Origin: an uncultured Flavobacteriaceae bacterium
Lineage (GTDB): Bacteria > Bacteroidota > Bacteroidia > Flavobacteriales > Flavobacteriaceae
Reading direction: 5' to 3'
Length of the DNA: 64,000 nt
Assembly: GCA_947500525.1 (NCBI GenBank)
Contig: CANMSH010000002.1
Span: 620,001 to 684,000 of the forward strand
How positions within the stretch are numbered: position 1 is the first letter of the stretch; the number at the start of each line of letters is the position of its first letter. The notes beneath the pieces are model-generated. The model was not told the DNA's origin. It did no database searches and saw only the letters and a list, made by a program, of their open reading frames with translations. A program made the translations under genes and the position numbers. This document shows, one piece after another, positions 63,999-64,000 of this stretch.

Positions 63999-64000
63999 TT

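Noticed and set aside
1..64000. CRISPR array, prophage structural genes or insertion sequence
   Set aside because: No regular spacer-repeat series, phage structural genes or transposase was seen.

Overview
The window is an AT-rich segment of a Bacteroidota chromosome, most probably a marine Flavobacteriaceae. The indications are TAnnTTTG-type -7 promoter boxes, GLPGLI, DUF5916 and DUF6624 proteins, an OMP-type TonB receptor coupled to a LytS/LytTR pair, and photolyase-family genes linked to DUF2256 and TIGR03643. The species cannot be named from sequence alone. Both ends of the window cut through genes: a TlpA-like thioredoxin on the left and a CusA/CzcA pump on the right.

1-14 kb is mostly housekeeping. 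On the minus strand lie ychF, tgt, an LptF/LptG permease, an EamA transporter, accA and nnr, then a ferredoxin, folE, hisS and a membrane-protein pair. On the plus strand lie a VWA lipoprotein and a LuxC-like acyl-CoA reductase. The tgt product lacks the usual zinc cysteines. 14-19.2 kb is a small single-membrane-span protein followed by an operon of TonB-type barrel, concanavalin-like secreted protein, histidine kinase and LytTR regulator; an 11-bp direct repeat at 21-bp spacing sits upstream. 19.3-24.8 kb holds a TetR regulator, an unknown small protein, and an ABC/HlyD/TolC export set whose ABC ATPase has lost its Walker B Asp, signature motif and H-loop His.

24.8-30.4 kb (minus strand) has a WYL regulator, a VOC protein and a two-subunit periplasmic molybdenum hydroxylase with its XdhC and MocA-like maturation proteins. 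30.6-35.1 kb is a light/DNA-repair cluster: TIGR03643, an apparently rearranged FAD-domain photolyase relative, DUF2256, an FeS-BCP-type photolyase without the FeS cysteine segment, and a convergent conventional photolyase. 35.2-38.7 kb has a hydrolase, an AraC regulator, a quinone-reductase-like flavoprotein and two NTF2-fold proteins.

39.17-56.82 kb is bracketed by two ~91-bp direct repeats that carry the 3' end of a tRNA-Ser gene, with discriminator G and encoded CCA in the better copy. I interpret this as a 17.6-kb genomic island, possibly stacked next to a second element that carries the heavy-metal efflux operon at 56.9-64 kb. The island is colinear on the plus strand except for an Lrp regulator. 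A tightly packed run (40.1-49.0 kb) ends in DUF5916, lipoproteins, a GNAT, an M1-fold protein with all three zinc ligands replaced, and an NTF2-like protein. The rest encodes an amidohydrolase, DUF6624, GLPGLI, SdpI-like, aspartic-protease/PDZ and S41-protease proteins, mostly exported. Two genes in the island are distant paralogues of an unknown family. No integrase, CRISPR array, rRNA or complete tRNA was seen.
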